NCBI GenBank assembly: GCA_031216915.1
Contig: CM062290.1
Coordinates: 255,609,597 to 255,673,596, forward strand
Length of the DNA: 64,000 nt
From: Pictodentalium vernedei
Lineage: Eukaryota; Mollusca; Scaphopoda; Dentaliida; Dentaliidae
Direction of reading: 5' to 3'
Each line of letters opens with the position of its first letter. Position 1 is the stretch's first letter. The notes beneath the pieces were generated by a model, which ran no database searches, was not told where the DNA came from, and saw only the letters and a program-made list of their open reading frames with translations. Below are positions 11,218-23,632 of this stretch, piece by piece. The translations under genes and the position numbers were made by a program.

Positions 11218-11882
11218 CCAAAGCCACATATAAAATTTGAAAAAGATCAGGTTAGAGATGCTGCCTGTAGGATGTGCTAATGGGATTGTTGACAATTCAT
11301 ATGCCAAGATGGCCACTGCCGGCCATATTTTTCAACGAAAAATTCAGAAAAATTCATTAGCTCCTATCAAGACATCACACCAAAGCTACAGATGAAATCT
11401 GAAAAAGATCTGGTGAGAGATGCGGCCTGTAGGGTGTGCTAATGGAATTGTTGACAATTTATATGCCAAATTCAAGATGGCCACTGATGGCCATGTTTTT
11501 CAATGAAATTCAGAAAAAATTGACAGCTCCTATCTAGACAATCACAGCAAAGCAACACATGAAATTTAAAACAGATCGGGCAAGAGATGCAGCCTGTAGG
11601 GTGTGCCAATGGAATTGTTGACAATTTATATGCCAAATCTAAGATGGATGCTTGCGGGCATGTTTTTCAATGAAAATCGGAAAAATTCAATAGCTCCCAT
11701 CTAGACACTGCTTCAAAGCCACATATGAAATCTGGAACCGATCAGGTGAGAGCTGCAGCCTGTAGGTGTGCTAAAGGAATTGGAGACAGACTGAGAACTG
11801 TATGGACGTATGGATGGATGGATGGATGACAGATCACAACCCATCCCAATAGCTCATACCTGACATTGTCAAGTTGAGCTAA

Positions 11883-12296
11883 AAACTGTAAATTGATTCT
11901 TGCTGCAGGAGTTCACGAGGATCAAAACTTATTCTGATGAATCAGGACAAATTTTAAGGCCTGCTGGTTCAATCAGCTTGATCTTGGTCCGAACGGGGAT
12001 ACAATTTCCTATATGCTGACAATCCAAACATAATATTAATGCTGATAAAACTGCCATAACATATTGCCATCCATTTAATATCAACAGCAATGTAAACAAA
12101 TTTCTCATCAAACCTTGTTCAAAGGTCCTCACAAAACTTTGTGACAGATATTTTTAGCATGGCCTAGATAATACATGCATGCACTGAATTACATAACTTT
12201 TAAAAAAAATCTGTACAAGTTCTTCTTTACTTAAGTATTACTAACATTTCTGTGGAGATGAGAATATGGACTATAAAATAACTGAATAGCCACACA
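11883..12296. other. Unassigned DNA
   Basis: No gene or repeat boundary is recognised between the family-2 element and the TTAA-flanked MITE. Confidence 0.4.
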
Positions 12297-12300
12297 TTAA

Positions 12301-12537
12301 CCCTTTACCTAACACGAAAGGCAGATGACACTTGCAAACAAAATTCTTGAGTAACTCATTTTTTTCATTTTTTTGCAACAAAAACATTGCTGATGACCCC
12401 TCATTGGAAAGAGCTATTGTTCAATTGGAGGGTCATAAACTATGTTTTTGAGACAAAAAATGAAAAAATAATGAAAACTGAATGATGGTTTTTGCGAATA
12501 GCACTGGCTGGTTTTGATCTCTATATTGGGTAAAGGG
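12301..12537. mobile_element. piggyBac-like MITE with TTAA target duplication
   Basis: The termini are CCCTTTACC and GGTAAAGGG. They are directly flanked by TTAA at 12297-12300 and 12538-12541, the target duplicated by piggyBac transposases, whose termini also start CCY. Pairing continues outside the TTAA (ACACATTAA / TTAATGTGT), giving an 18-bp perfect inverted repeat at 12292-12309 and 12529-12546. The interior has CTCATTGGAAAGAGCTATTG and GTTTTTGAGACAAAAAATG, phrases shared with family-1 elements. No transposase is encoded. Confidence 0.65.
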
Positions 12538-13031
12538 TTAATGTGTTTATGGACTACACTGTTGTGTAGATTTTATTTTTTCATCTTTTTGATTAGGCCA
12601 CAAAAAAAACAATAATTGATTCAAAGGTAATTTTTTTTTCAAATCAGTGAGGAAGGGAGGGCAAGTTTTATTTTTCAATTTTAACTTTTTTCTTGCATAT
12701 AATGAGCATGGATTGACAGACTTTTTGCTGTCTTTTCACACAAAGAAAAAACAGAAAGTGCGTAATTATATAAATTACTCAATTTATTTTACTCCTCAAA
12801 GGCCTAATTTTTACTTTGTTTGCCTTTCACTACAACAGAATAATATGCCCCAATATGTTGTCACTGGGGAAACATGCCAGTTACATTCTAAGTGTCGTGG
12901 CAGTTGTTTCTTGGAAAGTCTTGGTTGCCTCAATCAGCAGCCAAGACTTGCCTAGAAACAATTGCAAGGCAACAGGATATAGACTGTCTTTAGTAATGAT
13001 CTTCAGATTTCAGCTCCATACATCAATCAAA
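12538..13031. other. Unassigned DNA
   Basis: Poly-T-rich with only short meaningless open frames. AGTCTTGGTTGCCT / AGCCAAGACTTGCC near 12919-12953 is a small inverted repeat. Nothing else is recognised. Confidence 0.35.
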
Positions 13032-13802
13032 TGAAAGTGTCGATGACACTGCAGCTCAACCTGTCCAAGGAGGGGGACTGAACTAAACAGAAAGACATTC
13101 AATCAAGTTTCTACAGAAAAGACATCACACCAAAGCTGCATATGAAATCTGAAAAAGATAGGGTGAGGGATGAGACCTGTAGGGTGTACTAACAGAATTG
13201 TTTACAATTTATATGCCAAGTCCAAGATGGATGATGGCAGCCATGTTTTTCAATGAAATTCAGAAAAATATGATAGCTTCCATGTAGACATAACACCAAA
13301 GCTACATATGAAATTTGTACAAGATCAGGTGAGAGATGCGGACTATAGAGTGTGCCAATGGAACTGTTGACAGTTTATATGCCAAATCTAAGATGGCCAC
13401 AAGCAGACATATTTTTCAATGAAATTTGGAAAAATTCAATAGCTCCCATGTAGACATTGCCCCAAAGCCGTGTAGGAAATCTGGAACTGATCCGGTGAGA
13501 GTTGCGGCCTTTGGAGTGTGCAAAATGGATTCTTAACAATTTATATGCCAAATCCAAGATGGCTGCTGGCAGCCATATTTTTCAACAAAATTCAGAAATA
13601 ATATGATAGCTCCCAAAAAGACATCACACCAAAGCTACATATAAAATTTGTAAAAGCTCGGGAGCGAGATGCGGCCTGTAGGGTGTGCCAATGGAATTGT
13701 TGACAATTTATATGTCAAATCTAAGATGGCTGCTAGTGGGAATGTTTTTCAACAAAATTCGAAAAAATTCAATAGCTGCCACTAGACACTGCCCCAATGC
13801 CA
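13032..13802 (+). mobile_element. Family-2 Helitron-like element, 5' part (split by DIRS D)
   Basis: It starts TGAAAGTGTCGATGACACTG, the family-2 5' palindrome, and runs through several tandem monomers (CACACCAAAGCTRCATATGA ... AATTTATATGCCAAATC). It stops abruptly near 13802, where DIRS copy D leader sequence begins. The matching 3' part resumes at 20658. Confidence 0.65.
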
Positions 13803-14631
13803 CGTGATGCCAGACACATTTTGATGAGAGAAATGGTGGAAATAAAGAGGAAATATAAGGAAGAGAGGAAAAATAGTGCAAGAAAATGTTCAGGGCTGTA
13901 ACTTATAATTATTTTACGAAATTATTTCATGTTGCCTATTTTCAAGGCATGGCCCTGTTGTTGTCATTCTTGCTATGAATGTACCATTGTTTGATCAGTG
14001 TTTCCTCTCTACCTTCCTTATTCCCCCCTAGCTATTCTCCCATGTTTTGGCTTATATTTTGTAATGTTTATTACTAAAATTTGTTGGGAGTTTTGGCTTG
14101 GTAACAGACTTTTTTCTGTTTTTTCCCCATGTTTACGTCCTCACCCTAGGGGTGTTTAGGCATTTTGGTCTGCATCTACCATCTGATGTTCTACAGTTTC
14201 TTCTCTGGAAGCCTCTGTTTTGCATCAGATAGTGTTTTAAATTGGTAACTGATTTCAGGCCAGGGTTTTCAGTGCCTGGAGTCATGTTTCCGATTTGTTG
14301 ACACTTTTGCTTAGATTGACAACAGTTACTGTTGATAGTGATTACTTGTCTTCTGCATCACTTATTTCATAGCAAGATACATTAATATTGTCCGTAAGTG
14401 TTACATTAATTTTTTCAAAATGAATTTAAATTTTTGTCCACACTTAGGCTTTTTTGGTATCCACTGGGCTCAGGGTTCCCATTGGGAACTTGAGCTCTTC
14501 TGAAAAAATTTTTTGAAAATTTTTTCTCTTTTCGAATCATTATTTCGTAATGATTATAATAGATTGTTTTATTATGTATCTTTATTTTCAAGGATTAGTG
14601 CGAGTACTACGATTGTTTACCTTTTTTCACA

Positions 14632-16713
14632 ATGAATGATTACTGTTCAAATTGTAATAGGAGGAAATCTCTCTGTATTAATTGTAATCAATGTACTTGG
14701 ACTGATCTTTGTTCTGTGTGTTTCAAATGGGATGACAAATGTTGGAAACGTGTGTCACGGTATGTTGTTACTGGAGAGAGGGCCATGCCGGTCCTCTCTC
14801 CGCAGAGTCACTCTAGTCTTTCACTCTCTTTTTCAGAGGAACAAGAACAGTGTGATATTTCCATGATGTCAAGAAGTGTGCCTCCGTCGTCACAAACAAG
14901 CGAAGAGCTAGCGGCAAAAGTGCTCATGGAGATCCGTCAATTACCCGAAAGGAGTTCGAAGGGGTTGACGTCCACTAGCTCGCCTGGTATCGCGTCCATT
15001 CACCGAATGGGTCAGCACCCGGGTTCGTCTGCTGCAGTCCAGGAGAGAGAGTCGGGTGTTGTGAGCACTATAAAACTTCCACATGCACACCCAGTGATGA
15101 CGGAAAGGAGGATGGATCGGAGGAAGCCTGAAGTCCGGTTTTTAGCTTGTCCAGCCCGGCATGAGCTGCAAGCGAGAGAGGCCCCTCTCTCATACAGCAG
15201 CATCTGGGACCAGATGTTGTAGTTCGTAGCGTTACGCAGTCAGAGCATATGTCCGCCACTCAGGATGCTCCGGTATATAGGCAGTCTGGCGAGGCTACCT
15301 ATAAGGCTTCCTCGTCCTCACGGCAACACACACGACCACACCTTGGCTACGTGACCAGTGATATACAGTCAGCTTCGCCAACCAGGGATTCCACGTCGAC
15401 CAGGTCACGCCATCCGGTAGCCAGGGATACGAGGCCTTTTACATCCGGACGTTCGCATAAAAGATGTATGCAGGATGCAACGTCCAGGGAGCTTCCGGCG
15501 GATAAATCCAGTAAGACTGCGGCTCCCCAGGCCTCCGTAACGGATGTGCTATCACAGACAGCAAAGATCATCGCAGCATCCCAGCAACCGGCAGAGTCTC
15601 TGTCGGAACATGACGTTTCAGATGATGCTGGGTCGGTATGTTCCACCACTGGATCAGGTGCGGACGACCGAGAATTGCAAGAGGTCCGGCAGGATGGCGA
15701 AAGGGATTCCGATGAGTTAGATATTTCCCTTTCGGAACAACATAAAATAGCCGAAGAGTTCATCCGGCATTACCTTCCAGAAGTTGTTCCTCCGGACCAG
15801 AATGCTGCGCAGCCGGACAGAAGGGTGATTTTTTTAATCGGTTTAGGGACATTGGGAATTTCCGTCACAGTCCAGGAATGTCTCTCAGATATTTGAATTA
15901 TTAGATGAAGCTATTGACAAACTTGCCAATAAGACGGGCAGGTCAGCCTTCCTTCCGGCATCTGCTCTACAACTGCCTTTCATCAATCAAAGGAATAAAT
16001 TTGATACGGCAGGTCAGGGCATCCAGAGAGTTCCTCTGCGTTTGGACGACCAGGCTGAAGATCTTGATATATCCATGCCGTCGTCTATGTCACTTCCTTC
16101 GTCAACGATGGAAACGATGATATCGTCTAACAGAGCTAGTTTAGATGCTCTTTCATATGCAGATCACCTTACTAGAGCGTTGTCATTATGCTTTGAAGGA
16201 CCAGAATTCCAAGATGTACAGACGTCCATAAGAGTTCTGTCCAGGGCCATAGCTTTTTCCACGTATAACTCTGCCCTTTCAGTGGCGAATCTGGAGTTAG
16301 CTAGACGTGACATGGCCCTAGCTACTTCCACACGCATGGACAGTAAGGTGAAAAACTCTCTTAAGAGTCGCTCCGGAGAGTTTCTCTTCAGCGGCAAGCT
16401 TTCTGCAATATATGATAAATTAACTAAGAAAGCTTCTGACTCTCTGCTATTTAAGTCTGCTTCCAAGAAGTCGGAACCAGCAGAGAGGAGTAGGCCAGGC
16501 ACTTCTGGGACGAGTTCGTCCAAGGGAAGTTCCTATAGAGGTTCCTATGCGTCCTCTAGGTCTTACTCTAGAGACCGTCAGAGTAGCGACTCGAGTAGGT
16601 ACCGTTATGCTGGCTGAAATAACCGGACAGACGCCCCTAGGCTGACGGGGCGAGGTGCGGGTCGCGGAGGACGTAGTTTCTCCTCCCGCAAACCTCGCAG
16701 ATCCAGGAGGTGA
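14632..16713 (+). pseudogene. DIRS gag (copy D), frameshifted
   Basis: The start is at MNDYCSNCNRRKS, with the Cys-rich N-terminus partly deleted (CSNC, then CINCNQC and CSVC with a shortened spacer). It continues as KRVSRYVVTGERAMPVLSP to a frameshift stop near 15222. It resumes in other frames at 15249-15896 (PVYRQSGEATYK) and 16042-16617 (AEDLDISMPSSMS, then LSYADHLTRALSL). The gag end AGGAGGTGATGG at 16705-16716 is preserved exactly as in copies A, B and C. At least three lesions make it non-functional. Confidence 0.85.
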
Positions 16714-18697
16714 TGGTTTAGACCTCTGTCGCATTCCGGTGGGCGGAAGACTGTCGAGTTTCTCAAACAACTGGGAATCAATTATGGAGGACCCTTGGGT
16801 TCGAGGGGTTATTTCGGAAGGACTAAAACTGTCCTTCAAAGGCAAACCTCTGTTAACTCAAAGTCCAAGATGGACTCAGCTTCCGTCAAACTTTCAGAAA
16901 AGAACGGCACTTCTATCAGAAGTCCAGTATCTTTTAAAGAAGAACGCGATAGAGGTCGTAGAAAACCAGGAATCTCCAGGTTTCTACAGCCATCTCTTTC
17001 TGGTTCCGAAACCAGATGGTTCGTTCCGTCCACTGATCGATTTAAGCTGGATAAACAAGATGATCGTGGCTCCAAAGTTCTATATGGAGACCATTCGATC
17101 AGTCAGAGCGAGCATTCGAGTGAACGACTATGCTGTGAGCATAGACCTCAAGGATGCGTACTTTCACGTCATGGTACATCCGGCATTCAGAAAGTATCTT
17201 CGCTTCGCTGTCCTAGGTGTCGTTTATCAGTTCTGAGCGATGTGCTTTGGTCTGAATCTAGCGCTCTGGGCTTTCACTCGAGTAATGAACTCAGTAATGA
17301 CTTATTTCCGAGCTCATTTGTCTGCGGTAACGTCAGCTTACCTGGACGATATTCTTCAGAGATACGGCAACGAGTTAACGCTTCAGAACGATATGCAGAA
17401 TCTGCTCCTATTGCTCCGATGTCTCGGTTTCATAGTAAATGAAGAGAAGTCAGATCTGGAGCCGTCCAAGTCATTCACCCACCTGGGGATGAGCTTCGAG
17501 ACGCATAGCAATCTCGTTCGTCTGCTGTTAACCAGAGCGAAATTAGTCAGTTGTTACGCTCGCTATTGTCTTCACTCAGACAAAGTTACAGCGAGAGAAT
17601 TCATGAGACTAATAGGTCTGTGCGGAGCTGCCACGGAACTCATTCCAATGGGGCGGCTACGCACTCGTCCTCTCCAGGTCTATCTGAATTGGAGAGTGAA
17701 GATTCATTCGCTCAAGACGGACATCCTCTTGTCAAGCCAAGTGAAACAAGAGATTCAGACTTGGGCAGACATACAGTGGTTAACTCAGGGAGTTCCACTG
17801 CAATTGCCAGATCCGAGTTTTGCGATTATGACGGATGCCAGTCAAACAGGTTGGGGTGCGACACTGAGCCCATCGGATTTGAAGTGCCAGGGTCTTTGGG
17901 ATCCGCAGTTTTTGAGCAAGCACATCAACATCAAAGAGATGATGTCGATTTGGCTTGCTCTACGTCATTGGATAGACGTTATTCAGAATGCACATGTGCA
18001 AATTCTGTCCGACAATAAGACAGTAGTTGCGTATATTCGGAACCAAGGTGGAACTCATTCCATTCCGTTGCTCAATCTAACAGAAAGAATTCTTCTGTTT
18101 GTACTAGAACATCAGATTCTTCTCTCGGTCTGTCATATTCCGGGTCGTCTGAACGTCTTAGCAGACTCCCTTTCATGGAGGGGTCGCTTGTTGCCGTCAG
18201 AATGGACTCTCAACAAGCAAGTATTCAATCAGATTTGCTACCAATGGGAACGGCCAATGATAGATTTATTTGCGACACATCTCAACAATCAGTTGCAGAC
18301 GTATGTGTCACCTTGTCCGGATCCTCGAGCGTATGCAGTAGACGCTCTCTCGATCTCTTGGGACGGAATGATAGGATATGCGTATCCTCCAGCGCCGTTC
18401 ATTCAGAAGATATTGATCAAGATAAAACAATCACAATGCAAGATTCTGTTGTTAGCATCTCTGTCTCCACAGAGACCGTGGATATATCTACTCAGATGTC
18501 TGTTGTGGGACATACAGAGGAAGCTTCATCAACGGGAAGATCTTTTTTCGCAGGGGAAATCGCACATCCTCCATCACAATCCGCAAGGTCTAAACCTTCA
18601 TGTATTTCCGTTGTGCTGTCCTTCTTGCATGGAAAACATTTTACAAGACGAGCAGTGGACGCGATTTCTAACTGTAGGAGGACCTCCTCTTCGCTAA
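16655..18697 (+). pseudogene. DIRS reverse transcriptase/RNase H (copy D), one nonsense codon
   Basis: The frame runs from gag overlap into RT: LFLVPKPDGSFRPLIDLS, then SIDLKDAYFHVMVHP with a catalytic Asp. A single CGA-to-TGA change at 17234-17236 (QFRAMCF becomes QF-stop-AMCF) interrupts it, and the same frame then continues to 18697. The second part holds the YLDD catalytic box (VTSAYLDDILQRYG), RNase H motifs (IMTDASQTGWGATL, ILSDNKTVVAYIRNQ, HIPGRLNVLADSLS) and the conserved C-terminal region ending TRFLTVGGPPLR. Apart from the nonsense codon it is well preserved. Confidence 0.85.
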
Positions 18698-19661
18698 ACT
18701 ATGCTGCTAAGTGGAAGGTTTTTCGTCAGTCGTGTGGGGATCATTCCGTAGATATTTATGATCCTTCCATTCCAGACATTGCAAACTTTCTAGTATACTT
18801 GTTTGATGAGATTAAACTGCAGCCTATCACCATTAAGGTTATAGGTCTATGCTATCCGATACCTATGCACATCATGATAGTTTAATGATAGGAACTAATG
18901 TCTCATTATCTAAATTAGTTAGAAATTTTTTGATAAATAGACATGGAACCCTTGGATTAATTCCCAAGTGGAATTTGGCTTGGGTTCATCTTAAGCTAAA
19001 AGAAGCACCTTTTGAGCCTCTTGACACAGTGGACTTCAAATTCTTAACATACAAGACAGCTTTTCTCTTAGCCTTCTCTTCTGCTAGAAGAGTTAGTGAG
19101 CTTCATGCACTATCTGTGGATGATTCTCACTACTGTAGTGTTGGTAATACTATTACCTTTACCACCAATGTTGGATTTTTGGCTAAGAATCAGGCTCCTA
19201 ATAAATATCCTGAACCTATTGTTATTAAGGCCCTTCCATCATCTGATGGGCGTAGGCCTTTACTTTGTCCTGTTAGAGCAATAGAGCAATACGTATTTAC
19301 AAACGTAGATCTGAGTTCATCAGAAAGGGACGTACGCATTTCTTTCTGTCTTTGATGCCTAATAGAAAGGATATTATGGTTCATTCTATTGCTAGATGGA
19401 TTCAATTAACTATTCGTACTGCTTATGAAAAATTATCTTCTTCTCAGCAATCAGGCACTCAAGATCTCAGCTCATGAAGTAAGAGCTCTTTCTACTTCTT
19501 GGGCCTATGCTAATTGTATTGCTATTACTGATTTAATGAAGGCTGCATATTGGTCTCAACCTTCCACATTCACTAATTTCTATCTCAGAAATATTGAGTC
19601 CATTTCTGGAGACCTCCATGGTTTAGGTCCATTATCAGTTGCTCAGGACATCGTCCACTAA
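18655..19661 (+). pseudogene. DIRS tyrosine recombinase (copy D), frameshifted
   Basis: The YR domain begins VDAISNCRRTSSSLNYAAKW. It is broken near 18838 by loss of one G (AAGGGTTATAG in copy A is AAGGTTATAG here). The next frame carries box I, AFSSARRVSELHALS, with the catalytic Arg, and ends at a second frameshift near 19300-19355. The last frame carries HEVRALSTSWAY (His-x-x-Arg) and STFTNFYLRN with the nucleophilic Tyr, and ends at 19661. All catalytic residues remain but not in one frame. Confidence 0.85.
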
Positions 19662-20263
19662 ACAGTTGCAACTATAGTTATGTAGGCTTTCTGTTCCGGC
19701 AGCGACTCTGTCCTGCTGCCCTCTTCGCTCTGGGGTATTTGACCCAGGGCAAGGGGAAGGGGGAGGGGTGGGGGGGGGGTTCCCTTAGGTCACCTGTTTT
19801 ATAGTGAAAAGCAAGGGAATACCTCCCCTAGAATCAGTAATTCCGAGTCGGTACCGGGATGGTTTTAAAGTGTAAAGCTAATGTTTACTCATCCATGTAA
19901 TATTTTTAAAGTGTAGCTCGGTGTGAAGCATTTGTATATGTCATGTGTCAAACGAGCGTTAATATACAATCCTCGGACACTTTTAATGAATATAAAGAGT
20001 CTCATTTCTCTAGACTTCCTTTATTTATTGGCTTACCTTTAAAAATATTAGTATAAAGGGTTATACTGGATGTTAATAGAGAGCATTGATTATTATTATG
20101 CTCAATTACTGATCGGTATTGTGTCTTTCTTCTTTAATATAAATAAGAAAGATACATGTAAAGCCTATCTCTCCTTTTCTCCTGCAGGGGATATTCTGTT
20201 ATAGATAATTGAGCTTATTGGATTTTCCTTTATGCACTAGGCCCTCCAGCCTATTTACTATTC

Positions 20264-20351
20264 AGCTAAGTCGGGGTCATTGGTACAGCATAAAAATGTT
20301 AAAAAAATTTATAGTAATTTATATATTTTTTATACTTACCAATGACCCAGA
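20264..20351. repeat. Internal complementary region (ICR), DIRS copy D
   Basis: AGCTAAG...CATAAAAAT (20264 to about 20297) joined directly to GTTAAAAAAATTTATAG...CCCAGA mirrors the two outer ends of the element joined head to tail. This is the hallmark of DIRS elements, which replicate through a circle. In this copy the left outer end is missing, so only the half matching the right terminus (20604-20657) can be checked inside the copy. Confidence 0.8.
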
Positions 20352-20657
20352 CGGGGATGGCCCTCCCAGGAGTAGGGAACTCATACCTCCCCACTGAAGT
20401 ACATAACGCTTACCATGCACTGGTTGTAAGAATGATAACTGGCGCCATTTCCGAGACCTCCTTGACACTGTGCATGCACAGAGGAGTAAATGTATGGAGG
20501 ACCATATAGCACATGTAATTTTCAGTTTTTGATGCAAATTTTGGGGATTGGGGGGACAAAATTTGTGTTTGGCCCTGAATTAAAGAGCTTAGCACCAGCT
20601 AAGTCTGGGTCATTGGTAAGTATAAAAAATATATAAATTACCATAAATTATTTTAAC
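20352..20657. repeat. Right terminal repeat of DIRS copy D
   Basis: It carries the GCGCCATTTCCGAGACC, GATGCAAATTTTGGGGATT and GCACCAGCTAAGTCTGGGTC phrases of the family terminal repeat and ends TTTTAAC at 20657. The outer 54 bases are the inverted complement of the second half of the ICR. Confidence 0.8.
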
Positions 20658-21073
20658 TTATGTGTCAAATCCAAGATGGCTGCTGGTGGCCATGTTTTTC
20701 AACAAAATTCAGAAAAATTTGATAGCTCCCATCTAGACATCACACCAAAGTTACATATTGCATATATGAAATTTGAAAAAGATCAGGTGAGAGATGCAAC
20801 CTGTGGGGTGTGCCAATGGAATTGTAGACAATTTATATGCCAAATCCAAGATGGCTGCTGCCGGCCATGTTTTTCAAAGAAATTCAGAAAACTTTGATAG
20901 CTCCCATCTAGATATAAAATAATAACAGGAAAGCTGCATATAAAATTTAGGTAGGGAGTGCTAAAGGAATTGAGGATGGGCAGAGGAATATATGGATGGA
21001 CAGATAGACAGACGGACAGATGACAGATCTCAATCCATCCCAATAGCTCATACTTGACGTCAAGTTGAGCTAA
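20658..21073 (+). mobile_element. Family-2 Helitron-like element, 3' part (after DIRS D)
   Basis: It resumes mid-monomer (TTATGTGTCAAATCCAAGAT), includes about two monomers and a GGATGGACAGATAGACAGAC microsatellite. The 3' terminus is ACGTCAAGTTGAGCTAA, equal to the family-2 end at 11882. Together with 13032-13802 it forms one interrupted element. Confidence 0.65.
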
Positions 21074-21250
21074 ACAGTCAGACGATCACCTCACTTGGAA
21101 GAATTTGAAATAATGTTTGTTATAATATGATTACAACAGCTTTCCAGTATGACAAATTTGTTGAACATGTCTTCATCATGTACTCTGTCAGAATTTCATT
21201 TACCCTCCAACTGATGCTTGAGATATAAAAATATTACTACCAATATGTGA

Positions 21251-21364
21251 GTTTCTGAGAGGGTGTATTGAAGTTGAGACCTTCTCTCGGGGCATATATT
21301 GATGAGTCCCTTAGGACTAGTCGATATATGATCCAGAGGTGATGTTGAGACTTCAATCTAGAGT
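21251..21364. repeat. Small foldback repeat
   Basis: Inverted arms: CATATATTGATGAGTCC (about 21294) against GGACTAGTCGATATATG (about 21317), and outer ATTGAAGT...GAGAC against GTTGAGACTTCAAT. It is probably a MITE remnant. No duplication or coding capacity was identified. Confidence 0.5.
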
Positions 21365-23328
21365 TATGCAGTTAACCGAAAATTTGGTTCGGTTTTGTTA
21401 TCAAAACTGAAACCAAAACAATTACATAAAACTCGTCATCGCAGTTTTCAACTTCAATGATGAAAAACTCTAATCAAGTCTTTAATTCTCAGAATAAAGA
21501 GAGAAACAACCTAAAGTTAACCTTTTTTTCAAACTTTAGAGTCGTGATACCCTTTTTCAGAACAGCTGCACTAATTTGTATTGCAATCGAACATGGAATT
21601 TACAGTGAAAATAGGTGACAAAATTACTTCTTATGCATCATGTTTTAAATGTTCATCTGTTTATCGAATGCTATTTCCATTGCAGAACTGGAACTTGTCA
21701 CTTGCTCCACATCTATAATGACAAAATATATTTATTTCTACACATAATTTTGAAAGCTTGAACTCCAAAACCTTGATTTGTTTGCATAATGAAGGGTTTG
21801 GGACCAGTTTTTAACGGCATCTGTTTTGACAATCATTCAGCATCTATGAATTAATTTTTTTTGAATGAAGATCATGACATCATGGTAGTGTATTCTTGCA
21901 CTGTGCATAACCTAATTAGCATTTATTGTTCTACTTGTACTATAACCGAAGCAGTTTATAATAAGTGTTTCAGCTGTTTGTTTCTGTGTTTTATTTTTCA
22001 TGTTTAATGCATTGTAGGTAGGCCTATATAAAACTATCATCATGGCAAAAATGATCTGGTCTAATTGATTCTGTGGAGTTGATTACGTATTTATCCTTTA
22101 ATTTTGTTATTAAATATGTTGGTTTTGACATGTGTAAAGACTTGATGCCAATTGAGTGTAGATGAAAAACATTTTCCTTCTGAAGCGAATGATCGCAGGA
22201 ATGATTGCAACCTTCAATAGATATTTGTATTTTGTCTTGACGTTTTTACTTGTATTGGGGGAAATACATTCTTGCGAGATAAATGTTTTCATGAACCCTG
22301 TCAGAATTTTACTTACCCTCTGCTTGCCTCTCAGGGTACATGGAGTTGTGCATCCTCCCAAAGACCTGTATAACTAACTAATAATATATATATATACTAA
22401 TAGAGTCTTGTCTGTAGTATGTCTAAAGTGGCTAATGCAGTAATGTGATAACAATATGGTCTCTTTCGTGATGAGATCACAATTCAATCACAGCACACTT
22501 AACACAATTGGGACAAGTTTTTATAAAATAAAATACTGTGAAATCAAGACAGCATCATGAAAAACAAATAAAAATGGTATCTCAGATTCAAAGTTCTTAC
22601 ATTTCTTAGTCGACTGGTGATATTCTACAGTGTTTGATGAAGAAAAGCAGACAGTGATCCGATTGAACATTCTCTGTCTGCTTGGTGAGTACACTACTGT
22701 GTAAACTTCTGAATTGCTTCATTCATTGATTGGATCAATAAACTTTTACTGGAAGTTTTCTAGATTATGAGCTTGTAATAATTGAAAATTATGCATTTGG
22801 AAACAACAGATGGAATGGAATGGTATAGATACTAGAGATACAAAATAACATGGGAGAATAAATAAAGCTTAGACAGATTACTGTCTATATTCAATGTATA
22901 CAGGGATTTGTAATGGGCGGAGCCTTCATGTTTCCTGTACTCATGGATGGTCAATATTCATGTGTGGTCTTGAAATATAAAGCTGTATATTATGGCTGAA
23001 AATGAGCATTTATAACAACAGAAAGTAAATACAAAATCCAGAAAGAGGGTTGGTATATGTTTTTTATATCATACAACAAGAGAAAAAAAAGGATGAAAAT
23101 CATTGATTTGAGGAAAGACACTCGAGGTAAAAGGTTGCGTATGTCACTCTTTACATTATCACTCGGGAACATATTATTAATTTACTTTTGTTCAGTAAAA
23201 TCAGAAAAAGGGATGACCTGATACCCACTTAAAGAAAATTTTTTTTTGTTTTTGAGGAAATTTCCTATCAATTTTATGTTGAGAAGGGAGGCTTTTTTTT
23301 TATGTTCATCCATACTACAGCCCTGAAA
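21365..23328. other. Unassigned DNA
   Basis: About 2 kb with only short open frames (up to 83 codons) and a small AT dinucleotide run near 22381. I searched it for further NOC2L exons on the minus strand and found none. No transposon ends were recognised. Confidence 0.4.
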
Positions 23329-23369
23329 GTTAAAAAATTTATAGTAATTTATATATTTTTTATACTTAC

Positions 23370-23556
23370 CAATGACCCAGACTTAGCTGGTGCTAACTCC
23401 AACAAAACCAGGGCCAAACACAAATTTTGCCCCCCAACCCCCAAAATTTGCATCCAAAACAAAAAGAAATCATGTCCTAAAGGACCTCCATACTACGCCT
23501 CTACTGCGCATGCGCAGTGACGCAGTCTTCCCGAAATTGGCGCCAATTATCATTCT
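23370..23556. repeat. Left inverted terminal repeat, DIRS copy A
   Basis: Inverted complement of 30254-30444. Shared phrases include CCAATGACCCAGACTTAGCT, GGGCCAAACACAAATTTTGC and CTGCGCATGCGCAG. The 41 bases outside it (23329-23369) belong to the unequal outer end mirrored in the ICR. Confidence 0.85.
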
Positions 23557-23632
23557 TACTGGCAGTGCCTGGTCAGCGCTATGTACTCAGCGGGGAGGCA
23601 AGAGTTCCCAACTCCAGGGAGGGCCATCCCCG

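Larger units (their letters stand above)
10060..11882 (+). mobile_element. Helitron-like tandem-repeat element, family 2 (interrupted by CR1)
   Basis: It starts with the family-2 5' palindrome AAAGTGTCAATGACAC and ends CATTGTCAAGTTGAGCTAA, i.e. a CTAA terminus as in Helitron-type CTRR ends. Between are monomers containing CACACCAAAGCTACA, GATCAGGTGAGAGATGC, TGACAATTTATATGCCAAAT and AAGATGGC, followed by a GGATGGATG microsatellite near 11810. A CR1/L2 fragment (10331-11216) interrupts one monomer. Family assignment is by ends shared with 44168-48045 and with 13032/21073. No protein is encoded. Confidence 0.65.
13803..20657 (+). mobile_element. DIRS-like retrotransposon copy D (decayed, left terminus lost)
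   Basis: Plus-strand copy: leader (13803-14631), gag, RT/RH, YR, internal complementary region (20264-20351) and right terminal repeat ending CATAAATTATTTTAAC at 20657. The left terminal repeat is absent. The leader begins next to a broken family-2 monomer whose register does not match the right flank, so a deletion removed the terminus and some flank. All three genes carry stops or frameshifts. It sits inside a family-2 tandem-repeat element. Confidence 0.85.

Noticed and set aside
12846-12890. Resemblance to the gag phrase TATGTTGTTACTGGAGA
   Set aside because: Similarity is short and interrupted, with no neighbouring gag sequence; treated as chance.
15012-16523. Antisense open frames over gag of copy D
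   Set aside because: Same explanation: reverse-frame shadows of a low-complexity coding region.
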